A DNA stretch of 42,697 nucleotides from a virus: positions 1 to 42,697 of the IMG/VR virus record IMGVR_UViG_3300025674_000092; one strand, 5' to 3'. The notes below the pieces were generated by a model. It saw nothing but the letters and a program-made list of their open reading frames with translations, was not told the DNA's origin and did not search any database. The position numbers and the translations under genes were made by a program. Shown one piece after another: positions 6,418 through 14,497 of the stretch. Position 1 is the stretch's first letter; the number at the start of each line of letters is the position of its first letter.

Positions 6418-8794
6418 CTCTTCTCTCCTGATTTAAAGTCTGTGTTGTCATCTTGTCGTACTGTACTTCAGCACGCTTGTCAGCAATGTCATAATCTTTT
6501 TGAATTCTTGCTTGATCAATCGCAGTTCTTTGTCTAAGTCTCTCTGCATCTAATTGTAGTTTTGCTTGATCCACTTGTGCATCCATTTGATCTTTCATTG
6601 CATCTTGTTGTAGCTCTTGTTGTTTTAATTGAACCACAGGATCAGGTTGGCCTTGACCACTGAGTTGTCCTGAGAGCTGTTTAATCTCTGCCATGAACTG
6701 TGCTTCGAGCTTCGCGATCACAGAATCTAATTGTTCTTGAGGAACTTGTTGTTGTTGAGCTAAGAACATTGCTTGTTCTTTTGCTTTTAAAGAAACATGT
6801 TCTAAAACGTGTTTTTGTAATTTCATGGCCATCGGAGGATTACCTAAAATCATTTGATTCGTTCCAAAGATTAAATGGTTTTGAATGTGAGCATCGTGAT
6901 CTTGTCCCTCATAAGCTTTTAATAAATTACCATCGAGTAAATCAGCGTGCTCCGTGGCTGGATCTTTAGGAGCAGTTGGAGTGTCTTTTCTTAAAATCTG
7001 ATCAATATCTTTGACTCCTAAGGCTTCATACATTCTTCTGTAAGCTTCTTTGATATTATGAATATCAGGTGCACTTTGTGCTAATTGTAATTCCGTTTGA
7101 GCTAAAGTAACTCTTTGTGTAGTTGAGAAAATGTTAGGATCAGAAACTGGTAGAACATCCACACGATCACTAAAGTCTTCTGCTTTAACTGTTCGCTCTG
7201 CACCTTCCACAGAATAAGGATAGGTTTCAGGTAGATAATCAGCAAAAACATCAAACAATAGTTTGAATTCTTTTTTCTGAGAATAGTGACATCTTTTGTG
7301 GATACCACTCATCACTTTTGAGCCCCTCTCTAATAATGCCATGGTTGTTCCAACTGGTGCATTTTGATTAGCGTCTCCCACTTGCATATCAGTGATCGCA
7401 GCAAATCTCTGACCTGATTGAACAACAAATCCTAATAGGCTGTATAAGGTCTGAGAGGGTTCTTTGTAAGGTAAAGGCATAAGAGCATTTCGTAAGTCAC
7501 CATTCGGTGCATCAATGTCTCTAAATTCTCCTGGTTGGATAGGCGCTGCATCGTCTCTAATTTTAAGTCCTCGTGACTTAAATCCTGCTGGTAAATTGGA
7601 TAATGTACCTGCGTCAATCAATTGTCGTAAAATTTTTGTAGCTGTTCTTGATAAAGATCCAATTAAATGAATTAAACCAAAACCATAGAAACCTAAACCT
7701 GGTAAAAACTTATAATGAACAAAATATCTTTTCTTTAATTTTTTCTCATCATCCTTTTCATAGTTTCGACGAATACCAACAACTTTACCTGAACTATCTT
7801 CAATGGTTACAATGTAGGGTATTTTAATTCCTGTGGGCTCACCATCCATACCTGTGTCTTCAAAACCTTCTAGGTCTAAAGATGTATGGAATTCATATAA
7901 TCTTACTTCTTTGTCAATGTAGGAAGGTCTTACACCTTCAATATCATCATACTTCTTTTGTACTTCCGAGCGATCTACTTCTGAAGGAATGATTTCGATA
8001 TCTTTATAAAAACCTGAAACTTGTTTTTTTCTAAAGTCATTGTAACTCATATTAATGATGTGAGTAATTCTTTCACAAGAATCTAAATCACTAGCTCCAT
8101 AGTTGACAACTAAGTCTTCCGCAGGAACGAACTTCGATACTGGTCGATCCATTAACTCATCGTAATAAACTTTTTTAAACGTCGAACCTGCGAGAGGTAA
8201 ATAAAATAACATTTGATCATACTCAGGAGTGTAGTCTTCCATTTTGTTCATCAATTGATAATTCATAAACTCTTGCACACGTTGTGACTGAGAATATTTT
8301 TCTGGAGTGTCTTCTCCCATAACAACAGTTCTGACTGGTCCCCCTGCGGGTAAAAGTTCTTTAAACGCTGTTGCTTGAAACTGTGTGGCACTTTCAGCTA
8401 ACAAAGGATGTGTGACACCACTCGCACCTTGGAAAGGTCTAGTTCTCTCTTCGTATTTGAATCCTAATAAATCTAATCCTTTGATATATCCGTCTTCCCA
8501 ATCCTTACGAGAAGATCGATCATTTTCTAATTCAGAAAGTAATTCATCACTTAAGCGATCTAATTCGCTTTCATCCATGACTTCAGCTAAGTTTGAATAA
8601 AACTCAACTTCTTCAGGAATATCGGACATAGGATCAAAGTCAAGAGTTGCTCCTCCATCTTCGCTCATTTCAATTTCTAATCCTTCAGGAGTCGGTATTC
8701 GTTGACCGTCGATCTCGACTTCTGTTTCGGATTTAAGAATCTCTAGTTCAGGAGCTCCTGTTTGATAGAGTCCTTTATCAATATTATCTGCCAT
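6395..8794 (-). CDS. Portal protein
   Basis: A 799-residue protein expected to form the dodecameric DNA entry vertex. It has an acidic N-terminus, a region around residues 95-135 ending RTRPFQGASGVTHPL, and a central KRYFVHYKFLPGLGFYGFGL block. A helical stretch with AGTLSNLPAGFKSRGLKIRD follows, and the C-terminal 150 residues are rich in Gln and Lys with a long coiled coil. This is the pattern of the large podovirus-type portals from marine phages. Its place, between terminase and scaffold genes, agrees. Length is at the high end of portal sizes. Confidence 0.85.
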   Translation of the reverse strand: MADNIDKGLYQTGAPELEILKSETEVEIDGQRIPTPEGLEIEMSEDGGATLDFDPMSDIPEEVEFYSNLAEVMDESELDRLSDELLSELENDRSSRKDWEDGYIKGLDLLGFKYEERTRPFQGASGVTHPLLAESATQFQATAFKELLPAGGPVRTVVMGEDTPEKYSQSQRVQEFMNYQLMNKMEDYTPEYDQMLFYLPLAGSTFKKVYYDELMDRPVSKFVPAEDLVVNYGASDLDSCERITHIINMSYNDFRKKQVSGFYKDIEIIPSEVDRSEVQKKYDDIEGVRPSYIDKEVRLYEFHTSLDLEGFEDTGMDGEPTGIKIPYIVTIEDSSGKVVGIRRNYEKDDEKKLKKRYFVHYKFLPGLGFYGFGLIHLIGSLSRTATKILRQLIDAGTLSNLPAGFKSRGLKIRDDAAPIQPGEFRDIDAPNGDLRNALMPLPYKEPSQTLYSLLGFVVQSGQRFAAITDMQVGDANQNAPVGTTMALLERGSKVMSGIHKRCHYSQKKEFKLLFDVFADYLPETYPYSVEGAERTVKAEDFSDRVDVLPVSDPNIFSTTQRVTLAQTELQLAQSAPDIHNIKEAYRRMYEALGVKDIDQILRKDTPTAPKDPATEHADLLDGNLLKAYEGQDHDAHIQNHLIFGTNQMILGNPPMAMKLQKHVLEHVSLKAKEQAMFLAQQQQVPQEQLDSVIAKLEAQFMAEIKQLSGQLSGQGQPDPVVQLKQQELQQDAMKDQMDAQVDQAKLQLDAERLRQRTAIDQARIQKDYDIADKRAEVQYDKMTTQTLNQERRDATNRKG

Positions 8795-8823
8795 AATTTA
8801 ATTTATATCACCTAATCGACCAT

Positions 8824-10269
8824 TTACAACATGTCTATTTTTGGTATCGATATAGGTCCTCCTCTTCGTTTTTTATCGATTGTTTTTGTAATAAAGTTAG
8901 GAGTCACGACATTTGAGTACTCACTGTTTAAATCGACCATATTATCTAAAAACTTTGTTATCGTATCAGCACTATCAGAAGCGACGTATCCTTTAAAATT
9001 ACCTGAATCCCAATATTGTACAACATTGTTAAAATTATTCTTCAATACTCTTTCAAATAAATCAGAAGGAACTTGTCGTTCATTCATTCCAGTTAAAACA
9101 ATTTCTTCTTTTTCGGTAATTTGTTCAGGATCGTAATACTGAGATTTAAATTCGTTTTTCTTTTGTTCGTTCTCTTGCCAAACTGGATCATCTTTAGAAG
9201 TAAAAAACTTTTCCTCAAAGATTGCAAATCCATCAGGTTTTAACTTTGATTTTAATAATTTAATTTTATCTGCTCGTTGATTGTCAATAAATTGAAAAAC
9301 CATTTTCTCCGAAAAGGCATCAACCGAGTTATCTGGAATATCTTTCGGATCAAAATAATCCACATCAACTCCTTTTTCTGTAAAAGCATATTTACCAAAA
9401 TCTTCAGGGTTCGTAGTAAATGCTTCTCGAATAAATTCTGTGTTCGGTAATTTTTGTTTTAAGAAAGATTCTTCAGCTTTGGGATTGGGATCTAAAACAA
9501 TTCCTTCAATGTTGGGATTCAGTTCTGCAATGGTATTAACAAAACCTCCTTCAGTTCCACCGATATCAATAATGGTTCCGTCTTTAGGAAGAGTCTTTGC
9601 AATAGCTTCAGCAGTGGCTATCTGTGCTTCTTTAAATGTCGGTATGCTCGTAAAGATATGATTTTCAAAATTGCCTGTTCTCTTTTCATCGAATATCTTT
9701 GTTGCTTCCATAGCATCAGAAGTATCCAACAACTGGTCATAGCTTTTTTTAGGAACATATAATTCACCACCTAAGATATCTGAGAAAAAAGTAACACCTT
9801 GTTCTTGAGAAGCCTTTACTAGAGGTAGTTCGCTAATAGTCTCTGCTTTTCTTCCTTGGTCAGATTGCTGTAACTCTGATCCAAGTTGCGCTGTGGACGA
9901 TTCAATGGTTTGCGTAATTGGTTCTTTTCCCTTTTCGCTTTGGCTAGTTGTAAGAGACTTTGTTTCATCTTGTTCATTATTATCATCCTTTAATAAATTT
10001 AACAAGTCCGTCGGATCTGGTTCTGGAGCTTTCGGTTTCTTGTCGTCCTCGTCTTGAGGGGTTAATTGATTTTCTTTTTCTTTATCTTGTAAATAGCTCA
10101 CCGCAGGTGACGCAGCAAAATTTGTAATAAAATTCGCTACATCATCTAAGGATATATTACCTAAGGCTAAATCTTTTTGAATCTGACTCGCTTGTTGAGA
10201 TCCCACAGCACCCACGAGCAACGATCCGAGAACCGAGGGACTTGCTCTTAGTAGTAGCTGTTGTAACAT
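8824..10269 (-). CDS. Methyltransferase-domain protein in the packaging operon
   Basis: A 481-residue protein with two parts. Residues 1-200 have a hydrophobic N-terminus (about 1-25) and an acidic, low-complexity linker. Residues 205-450 form a class I SAM-dependent methyltransferase domain. The Gly-rich SAM loop is TIIDIGGTEGGF (232-243), followed by an acidic strand end (IVLDPN) and DNSVDAFSEKMVFQFI. A substrate cannot be read from the sequence. It lies between small terminase and portal, an odd place for a modification enzyme, so it may be packaged in the virion or modify DNA or capsid proteins. Its stop abuts the portal region. Confidence 0.75.
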   Translation of the reverse strand: MLQQLLLRASPSVLGSLLVGAVGSQQASQIQKDLALGNISLDDVANFITNFAASPAVSYLQDKEKENQLTPQDEDDKKPKAPEPDPTDLLNLLKDDNNEQDETKSLTTSQSEKGKEPITQTIESSTAQLGSELQQSDQGRKAETISELPLVKASQEQGVTFFSDILGGELYVPKKSYDQLLDTSDAMEATKIFDEKRTGNFENHIFTSIPTFKEAQIATAEAIAKTLPKDGTIIDIGGTEGGFVNTIAELNPNIEGIVLDPNPKAEESFLKQKLPNTEFIREAFTTNPEDFGKYAFTEKGVDVDYFDPKDIPDNSVDAFSEKMVFQFIDNQRADKIKLLKSKLKPDGFAIFEEKFFTSKDDPVWQENEQKKNEFKSQYYDPEQITEKEEIVLTGMNERQVPSDLFERVLKNNFNNVVQYWDSGNFKGYVASDSADTITKFLDNMVDLNSEYSNVVTPNFITKTIDKKRRGGPISIPKIDML

Positions 10270-10817
10270 TAATCTCCTTCCACGATCAACGGGCCGCGGG
10301 TCATGGCGTCCTTATCGTCGTCAATTATTAGTTTGGTATCATGAGTTATACCATTCTTGTCATAATTCTCTAGAACTTTGATCAATTCATCCTTGGACAT
10401 GTTTTCCAAAGGTGTATCACTTTGAACTTTGTTATCGTAAAATCCAGCAACTTTTCCTCTGTTCACCTCAGCAGCCACGGCCGCCGAAAAATGCTTATGT
10501 TCTCGTGCTTCTTCTCGAATCTGTTTTAAGGAAGCTAAATGAGATGCAGTAGACACACCATACATTTGATGTAAATCCTGTTTCATCTCATGAATGGCCT
10601 CCACGACAAAAGGATTGAGGTGAGGGTTCAGTAAATCAGTAGCAGTTTGACGTGCTCGATTTTGAGAATAGCCCGCGCGTCGCGCAGCTTCGGCAGCGGA
10701 ACATTCTCCTAATAAAACTTTGTGAACGTATTCATAAACAAAAATCATTTGCTTAGGTGTTAGTTTTTGTTTCAGTCTTCGATCTTCAGGATTAATTAAT
10801 TTTTTAGTAGTACTCAT
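10269..10817 (-). CDS. Small terminase subunit
   Basis: A 182-residue protein that should recognise phage DNA for packaging. The N-terminal half has the terminase-small pattern LTPKQMIFVYEYV (about 18-30) and then SAAEAARRAGYS, a helix-turn-helix-like segment. A helical oligomerisation region follows, with a KLIIDDDKDAMTRGP tail. It directly precedes and overlaps the large-subunit stop by 14 bases and shares one base with the methyltransferase gene. Its 3' end contains one of the scattered GC-rich words (10278-10305), which encodes part of the tail. Confidence 0.8.
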   Translation of the reverse strand: MSTTKKLINPEDRRLKQKLTPKQMIFVYEYVHKVLLGECSAAEAARRAGYSQNRARQTATDLLNPHLNPFVVEAIHEMKQDLHQMYGVSTASHLASLKQIREEAREHKHFSAAVAAEVNRGKVAGFYDNKVQSDTPLENMSKDELIKVLENYDKNGITHDTKLIIDDDKDAMTRGPLIVEGD

Positions 10818-12270
10818 ATTTTCGTTTTCCTATAGGTTCTTCTTCTTCGTCATCATACAAACGAACAAAACTACCTTGCCTGTATCTTAACAAAGCTAGG
10901 GTTGTTGCGTCAACTAAATCGTCATGTTCTCCATAAGGGAACGATGCAATCTCTTCTTGGACTTCTTCAGCCCAATCGGTATCTGGTCGCCAAACGTGAC
11001 CAGCTTCAAATATGGGAGAGACAGTATTTAAGCGAACATGTTTATCTTGACCTCGGTTCGGAGAGAAAGCTGTCGCGTAAACACCAAATCGCCGAAGCTC
11101 TTGTATCAAGGGTGTCCCTGAGGCCTTGGCTTCAATAATCACACTATCTGGGTTATAGGCCTTAAGTTCTTCTTTCGCGACTTGTTTCAGCTCAGGAAAG
11201 TCCCATCGACCTTTTCGACAATGTAATAAAATTAAATGGGTTTCTTTTCCTTCATCAGGGCGAAACACACCCCAAGTTGTAATAGCTGAGTAGTCAGCAG
11301 ACTCTTTTTTGGAAAAAGCAGTATCATAACTTTGAATAATGTAATCACAAAGTGGTGGTTCACTCTTTTCCCATATATTCCACCATTCGCGTTTCACGAT
11401 ACTCGTACCGTCGTGCGTTGGATTCTGTTGCCACTGAGCATTCCATTTACTAGGAACAAGAGAAGCTTTTACTTTATCAAGTTCATTGAGCTTCCAATAC
11501 TGTGGCCAAATCGGTGTACGCTTTTCTTCGTCATCGTCGTCTAAAATTGCCGGGAATTCTATGATCTCCCACTTATCTGCTTTCAGATCACCCATCTTTT
11601 TGATTAACTGACCAGTGAGATCCTTATCAGACCATCGAGTCATTACGATTACAATACTTCCCCCTGGTTGCATACGCTGTCGAGGACCAGAAGTATACCA
11701 TTCGTAAGCATTATCCATGGCTGTTTCCGACAAAGCATCTTGTTCCGAGTGAGGATCGTCGATAATTAATAAATCAGCACCACGACCTGTGATTGCACCA
11801 CCCACACCTGCCGCGTAATACTCACCTCCAAGGTTAGTTTCCCATCTTCCCGCCGCTTGGTTATCCGTTCTGAGTGTTACATCAGGGAATATCCCTTTGT
11901 ATTCTTTGGTATTCATCAAGTTTCTTACTTTTCGACCAAATCTTATCGCCAGTTCACCAGTGTGAGTTGCTTGAATAATTTTTAGTCGAGGATTTTGCCC
12001 CATCATCCATGCCGGGAATAAAAATGAGGCGAACTCACTTTTTGTGTGACGTGGGGGCATGTTCACAATTAATCTTTGGTTCTTCCCAGTTAGAAATTTC
12101 TGGAATTGTTCTGCAATCTTGATGTGATGCTGACCTTCAACGAACTCTGGCCAGACTGCTTTGACAAATCTCATGAAATTACCACGCGCATGTTCTTGTT
12201 CAATGCGCTTTCGAAGTAAGACCATCGCCTTTAATTGGTTCGCATCAAGCTTTGAATAATCTATATGCAT
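10804..12270 (-). CDS. Large terminase subunit
   Basis: A 488-residue ATP-driven DNA packaging motor with nuclease. The ATPase has a Walker A-like MPPRHTKSE (71-79) and a Walker B LLIIDDP (167-173), with coupling motif VMTRWS (209-214). The C-terminal RNase H-like nuclease shows acidic residues D316 (SYDTAFS), E380 (VIIEAKASG) and D450/D451/D454 (EHDDLVDAT). Length is normal for the family. Start ATG is supported by TAGGAGC just upstream. It overlaps small terminase, the usual arrangement. Confidence 0.95.
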   Translation of the reverse strand: MHIDYSKLDANQLKAMVLLRKRIEQEHARGNFMRFVKAVWPEFVEGQHHIKIAEQFQKFLTGKNQRLIVNMPPRHTKSEFASFLFPAWMMGQNPRLKIIQATHTGELAIRFGRKVRNLMNTKEYKGIFPDVTLRTDNQAAGRWETNLGGEYYAAGVGGAITGRGADLLIIDDPHSEQDALSETAMDNAYEWYTSGPRQRMQPGGSIVIVMTRWSDKDLTGQLIKKMGDLKADKWEIIEFPAILDDDDEEKRTPIWPQYWKLNELDKVKASLVPSKWNAQWQQNPTHDGTSIVKREWWNIWEKSEPPLCDYIIQSYDTAFSKKESADYSAITTWGVFRPDEGKETHLILLHCRKGRWDFPELKQVAKEELKAYNPDSVIIEAKASGTPLIQELRRFGVYATAFSPNRGQDKHVRLNTVSPIFEAGHVWRPDTDWAEEVQEEIASFPYGEHDDLVDATTLALLRYRQGSFVRLYDDEEEEPIGKRKYEYY

Positions 12271-12497
12271 TTTTTGCTCCTATAGTGTGGATATGTTGCC
12301 AGGACAAGGCCACGTCTCCTCGGACCGGGGCGCTTTTTTTGGGGGTGGGGTCGCGCGTTTCGTGGACCTCGGACCGTTGGCTCTAAGTACCTAGGGTCGA
12401 TTGTTGCATAATATAGATTATGAGGCCCCCCGACGCTATATTTATCAACGTTTTTCGCGTTTCGTGGATTATATGTTCTATATTTAGTGGTATTCAT
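12261..12497 (-). CDS. Arg/Pro-rich small protein, uncertain
   Basis: A 78-residue open frame overlapping the nuclease gene by 14 bases and the large terminase start by 10, which is the overlap style used here. The protein is Arg-, Pro- and Tyr-rich (for example RGPRNARPHPQKKRPGP) because two copies of a GC-rich word (CCACGAAACGCG on the minus strand) lie within it. The local GC content is much higher than around it. It may be a real gene carrying repeat insertions, or just an open stretch in a repeat-rich spacer. No clear ribosome binding site is visible. Confidence 0.4.
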   Translation of the reverse strand: MNTTKYRTYNPRNAKNVDKYSVGGPHNLYYATIDPRYLEPTVRGPRNARPHPQKKRPGPRRRGLVLATYPHYRSKKCI

Positions 12498-12876
12498 TCA
12501 ATATTTCGCTGATCGTGGACCATGGTTGGCCCACTTGGACCGTGCAAAGTGGTGCAAACTCGCCATTTTCTGCCAGAAAGTCGATATCCGTGGACCTATA
12601 CAGAAAAATCCTTCTCTCTTTAAGAGAGCGTTGCAAGATAAATAATCCGTTCATGATCTGTTTGTATTTATGATGAAAAGCTTTTTGATGTGGTCTTAAA
12701 CTCTGTAACAATCTGGAACGCTCACACGCCTTACATTCAACGAACAAACTACGTCCATGTTTATTAAACAAAATTAAATCTGGGAAACCATTAATTGTAG
12801 AAGTTTCAATACGAATTGGATGAAATTCAGATAGTTTATCTTTAACCATTTTATATAAATTCTTTTCAGCGCTCAT
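12484..12876 (-). CDS. VRR-NUC domain nuclease
   Basis: A 130-residue stand-alone VRR-NUC (PD-(D/E)XK superfamily) protein. The active-site pattern is visible: G30-F-P32-D33 then VECKA with E47 and K49, followed by LRPHQKAFH (about 72-80). Small phage VRR-NUC proteins are thought to act as structure-selective nucleases such as Holliday-junction resolvases. It is the first gene of the leftward packaging operon, next to the divergent control region, which fits a role in resolving branched DNA before packaging. Confidence 0.85.
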   Translation of the reverse strand: MSAEKNLYKMVKDKLSEFHPIRIETSTINGFPDLILFNKHGRSLFVECKACERSRLLQSLRPHQKAFHHKYKQIMNGLFILQRSLKERRIFLYRSTDIDFLAENGEFAPLCTVQVGQPWSTISEILNEYH

Positions 12877-13015
12877 TAAAATTAGACCGTTACATCATAA
12901 TCATTATTTAACAAATTGGTACTAGAGAATTTTCAGCAACTTCTTTTTAAAATAATAAATTTGGAAAAAGTCTCCAATTGCCTAGAGGGTAAAAAAGTCA
13001 GTAAAATCAATGACC

Positions 13016-13110
13016 CACTATCACACTAGTCACACTTCTAAAAATCAGTAGTGTGATGGGTAAAACCCACCTAAATAAGGTCAAAACGCTTAAGCGGACA
13101 CTATCACACT
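13016..13110. repeat. Three ATCACACT boxes, direct and inverted
   Basis: CACTATCACACT occurs at 13016-13027 and again, identically, at 13099-13110. Between them ATCACACTA (13020-13028) has its exact inverted partner TAGTGTGAT at 13049-13057. A second small inverted repeat (GGGT/ACCC) follows. This arrangement suits operators for a regulator or iteron-like binding sites for an initiator. Confidence 0.6.
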
Positions 13111-13139
13111 TCTTTTTAAATTTTTTTTATTTTTATTTT

Positions 13140-13325
13140 TTATTTTTTCAAAAAACCTCTAGTACTGTGATTGTGTGTCCACGATCCACGACGCGCGTCC
13201 CAATATCCGTTCATACTTTGTTCGTTCGTATTTTGTTCACTATTCGCGATCCTTGTCGCAATTTGCAATAAAATATCATAAAGATCCAAAATCAAAATAG
13301 CCTTTAAATCCCTTTTAAGAGCCAT
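13140..13325 (-). CDS. Possible 61-residue protein, weak
   Basis: The first 25 residues (MALKRDLKAILILDLYDILL onward) read like a natural amphipathic helix. The second half covers the GC-rich word cluster at 13178-13205 and looks less protein-like. No ribosome binding site is evident, and it lies inside a control region. It could be a decayed or repeat-invaded gene. Confidence 0.25.
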   Translation of the reverse strand: MALKRDLKAILILDLYDILLQIATRIANSEQNTNEQSMNGYWDARRGSWTHNHSTRGFLKK

Positions 13326-13510
13326 AGAGCATATAATAAATTATCTAATAAAATCATACATGAGCATCTTTTTAACACCCCTAAAAACGCAAAAAAATGC
13401 CCCTTATTTTTTTCTCGATTGTAATAATTTATGACCATTTTTTTTACTTTTTTTATCATTTTTATCTTTTTTTATTAGGTAATATCTAAGGATATGATAT
13501 AAATAACACA

Positions 13511-13630
13511 ATGAAAACAAATCAGACTTTAGAAACCGCGCTAGAAGACAATAAGCCAGTTACCATTTTGGGGAATGCTGACGATATTTTAGCCATCGGG
13601 TCTAAGGTGCTTAAACACTTAACCCATTAA
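13511..13630 (+). CDS. 39-residue protein, first rightward gene
   Basis: A short frame starting MKTNQTLETALEDNKPVTIL and ending VLKHLTH. It begins just after an AT-rich promoter-like stretch, but its ribosome binding site is weak and distant (AAGGAT). No family was recognised. Being first in the rightward transcript, it could be an early regulator or a leader peptide for the structured region that follows. Confidence 0.4.
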   Translation: MKTNQTLETALEDNKPVTILGNADDILAIGSKVLKHLTH

Positions 13631-13635
13631 ATTGG

Positions 13636-13790
13636 GGGTCTTCGGACTCTGTGGATTGCTGAGGTTGGGCGCTACATACTTGCCCCTCAGTGCGTTGATA
13701 ACTCGACCCAATCGAGGTAAGCTTCCAAACCTTATCTTGAGACGCTGAGAGCCAGTCTTCAGAGCAAAGAGCTCAATCGGTGACACCGAT
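13636..13790 (+). ncRNA. Structured RNA element with six helices
   Basis: The spacer after the first rightward gene contains a string of strong, mostly non-overlapping hairpins. They are GGGTC-TTCG-GACTC (13636-13649), CTGAG..GGGC with GCCC..CTCAG (13659-13690), CTCGA-CCCAA-TCGAG (13702-13716), GGTAAG/CTTATC (13716-13736), TTGAG/CTCAA (13737-13776) and ATCGGT-GAC-ACCGAT (13776-13790). ATTGGG (13631-13636) can also pair with CCCAAT (13707-13712) as an alternative. Such density is not expected in AT-rich spacer DNA. I do not recognise a known RNA class. Confidence 0.6.
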
Positions 13791-13821
13791 AAGGAAACAG
13801 TCAAACAGAATTCAAAATTAT

Positions 13822-13890
13822 GTATTTTTGATAGGGCTACTGAGTTAGCCTTATCATGAATGCATAAAGCATTCAGAAAAGGAGCAAATT
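13822..13890 (+). promoter_or_regulatory. Two-hairpin leader module, copy 1
   Basis: GTATTTTTGA (13822-13831) leads into a 10-bp stem (13830-13839 with 13846-13855). It is followed by TGAATGC/GCATTCA (13857-13875) and then AGAAAAGGAGC, the ribosome binding site of the next gene. The same design occurs at 14105. It may control translation, RNA stability or transcript processing. Confidence 0.65.
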
Positions 13891-14097
13891 ATGTTTAAAA
13901 ATGTAGACCTAAATAAACTTTCACATAACGAACTAAATTTATTATTAAAATTAGTTGAGTTATATGTGAGCAACAACAATCCAGAAGTAATATCTTTATT
14001 TGATAAAGCTGAATTACAAGACTATCAAAATAAAATACTGGAAGCTCAGTGTTTTTCAGACCCTACTTATTCTTCTTTATTCGTAAATAAAAGCTAA
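13891..14097 (+). CDS. Small early-type protein, unknown
   Basis: A 68-residue protein with a leucine-rich first half (LSHNELNLLLKLVELYV) and one Cys. No family was recognised. A clear AAGGAGC precedes the ATG. It is preceded by the first copy of the two-hairpin leader and followed by the second. Confidence 0.65.
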   Translation: MFKNVDLNKLSHNELNLLLKLVELYVSNNNPEVISLFDKAELQDYQNKILEAQCFSDPTYSSLFVNKS

Positions 14098-14104
14098 TCA
14101 ATAA

Positions 14105-14168
14105 GTATTTTTGAAAGCCTTTTACAGGCTTTCATGAATATTTATATATTCAGAAAGAGAGCAAAAAA
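14105..14168 (+). promoter_or_regulatory. Two-hairpin leader module, copy 2
   Basis: GTATTTTTGA (14105-14114) is followed by TGAAAGCC/GGCTTTCA (14112-14134), TGAATAT/ATATTCA (14135-14152) and AGAAAGAGAGC before the next ATG. The stems differ from copy 1 but the framing words GTATTTTTGA, TCATGAAT and ATTCAGAAA are the same. Conservation of framing with changed stems points to selection on structure. Confidence 0.65.
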
Positions 14169-14396
14169 ATGGACTTAGACGCAGTAAACTTAAACGTATT
14201 AAATAAATATGTAAAAAAGGCAAAATACATCTTTGTATATGCGCCTTCTTTGGAGGAATATGTTGAAGTGAAAAAGACTTCAATTTTAAACCTCATCAAA
14301 CATAAATATTTAAATACTCAAATCGATCCAATTAGAGACGACATCGCTTCATTAAGAATTGAAGACGATGAACTTTGGATTGACACAATTATTTAA
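14169..14396 (+). CDS. Small acidic protein, unknown
   Basis: A 75-residue protein with a central basic segment and an acidic C-terminal half (RDDIASLRIEDDELWIDTII). No family was recognised. It is preceded by the second copy of the two-hairpin leader and followed, after 10 bases, by the first hammerhead candidate. Confidence 0.65.
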   Translation: MDLDAVNLNVLNKYVKKAKYIFVYAPSLEEYVEVKKTSILNLIKHKYLNTQIDPIRDDIASLRIEDDELWIDTII

Positions 14397-14406
14397 TAAA
14401 CATTCA

Positions 14407-14463
14407 CGAAACGCGTTCCACGGTGAGCGCGTCTATGCCTAGGGTTAGGGGCATACTGATGAG
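14407..14463 (+). ncRNA. Candidate type II hammerhead ribozyme 1
   Basis: The conserved core parts are present in the circular order of an open-stem-II (type II) hammerhead. GAAA lies at 14408-14411. Stem III runs A-CGCG... (14411-14418) with ...CGCG-T (14425-14432). TC (14432-14433) marks the predicted cleavage after C14433. Stem I is TATGCC/GGCATA (14434-14439 with 14450-14455), and CTGATGA is at 14456-14462. Stem II has only one clear pair (C14407-G14463), so activity may be weak or need a partner. It lies between two small genes on the transcribed strand. Confidence 0.75.
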
Positions 14464-14497
14464 ACCCAAAAGAATAAACAAACAAAAGGAGCATAAA

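Larger units (their letters stand above)
12877..13510. promoter_or_regulatory. Divergent control region between head and early operons
   Basis: A 634-base region between the leftward nuclease-terminase operon and the rightward small-gene block, so it must supply promoters both ways. It holds three ATCACACT boxes, a 9-bp inverted repeat, a long T-rich tract (13111-13150), a GC-rich word cluster (13178-13205) and AT-rich DNA. A TATGATATAAAT stretch ends about 15 bases before the first rightward ATG and could be a -10 region. An origin is possible but not shown. One weak minus-strand frame (13140-13325) is listed separately. Confidence 0.6.

Noticed and set aside
12340-12470. Minus-strand hammerheads at the CCACGAAACGCG words
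   Set aside because: CTGATGA and stem I are absent nearby; only the repeat word is shared.
13053-13271. Plus-strand 72-residue frame in the divergent region
   Set aside because: It is mostly Phe/Leu from T-runs and repeat words, with no ribosome binding site.
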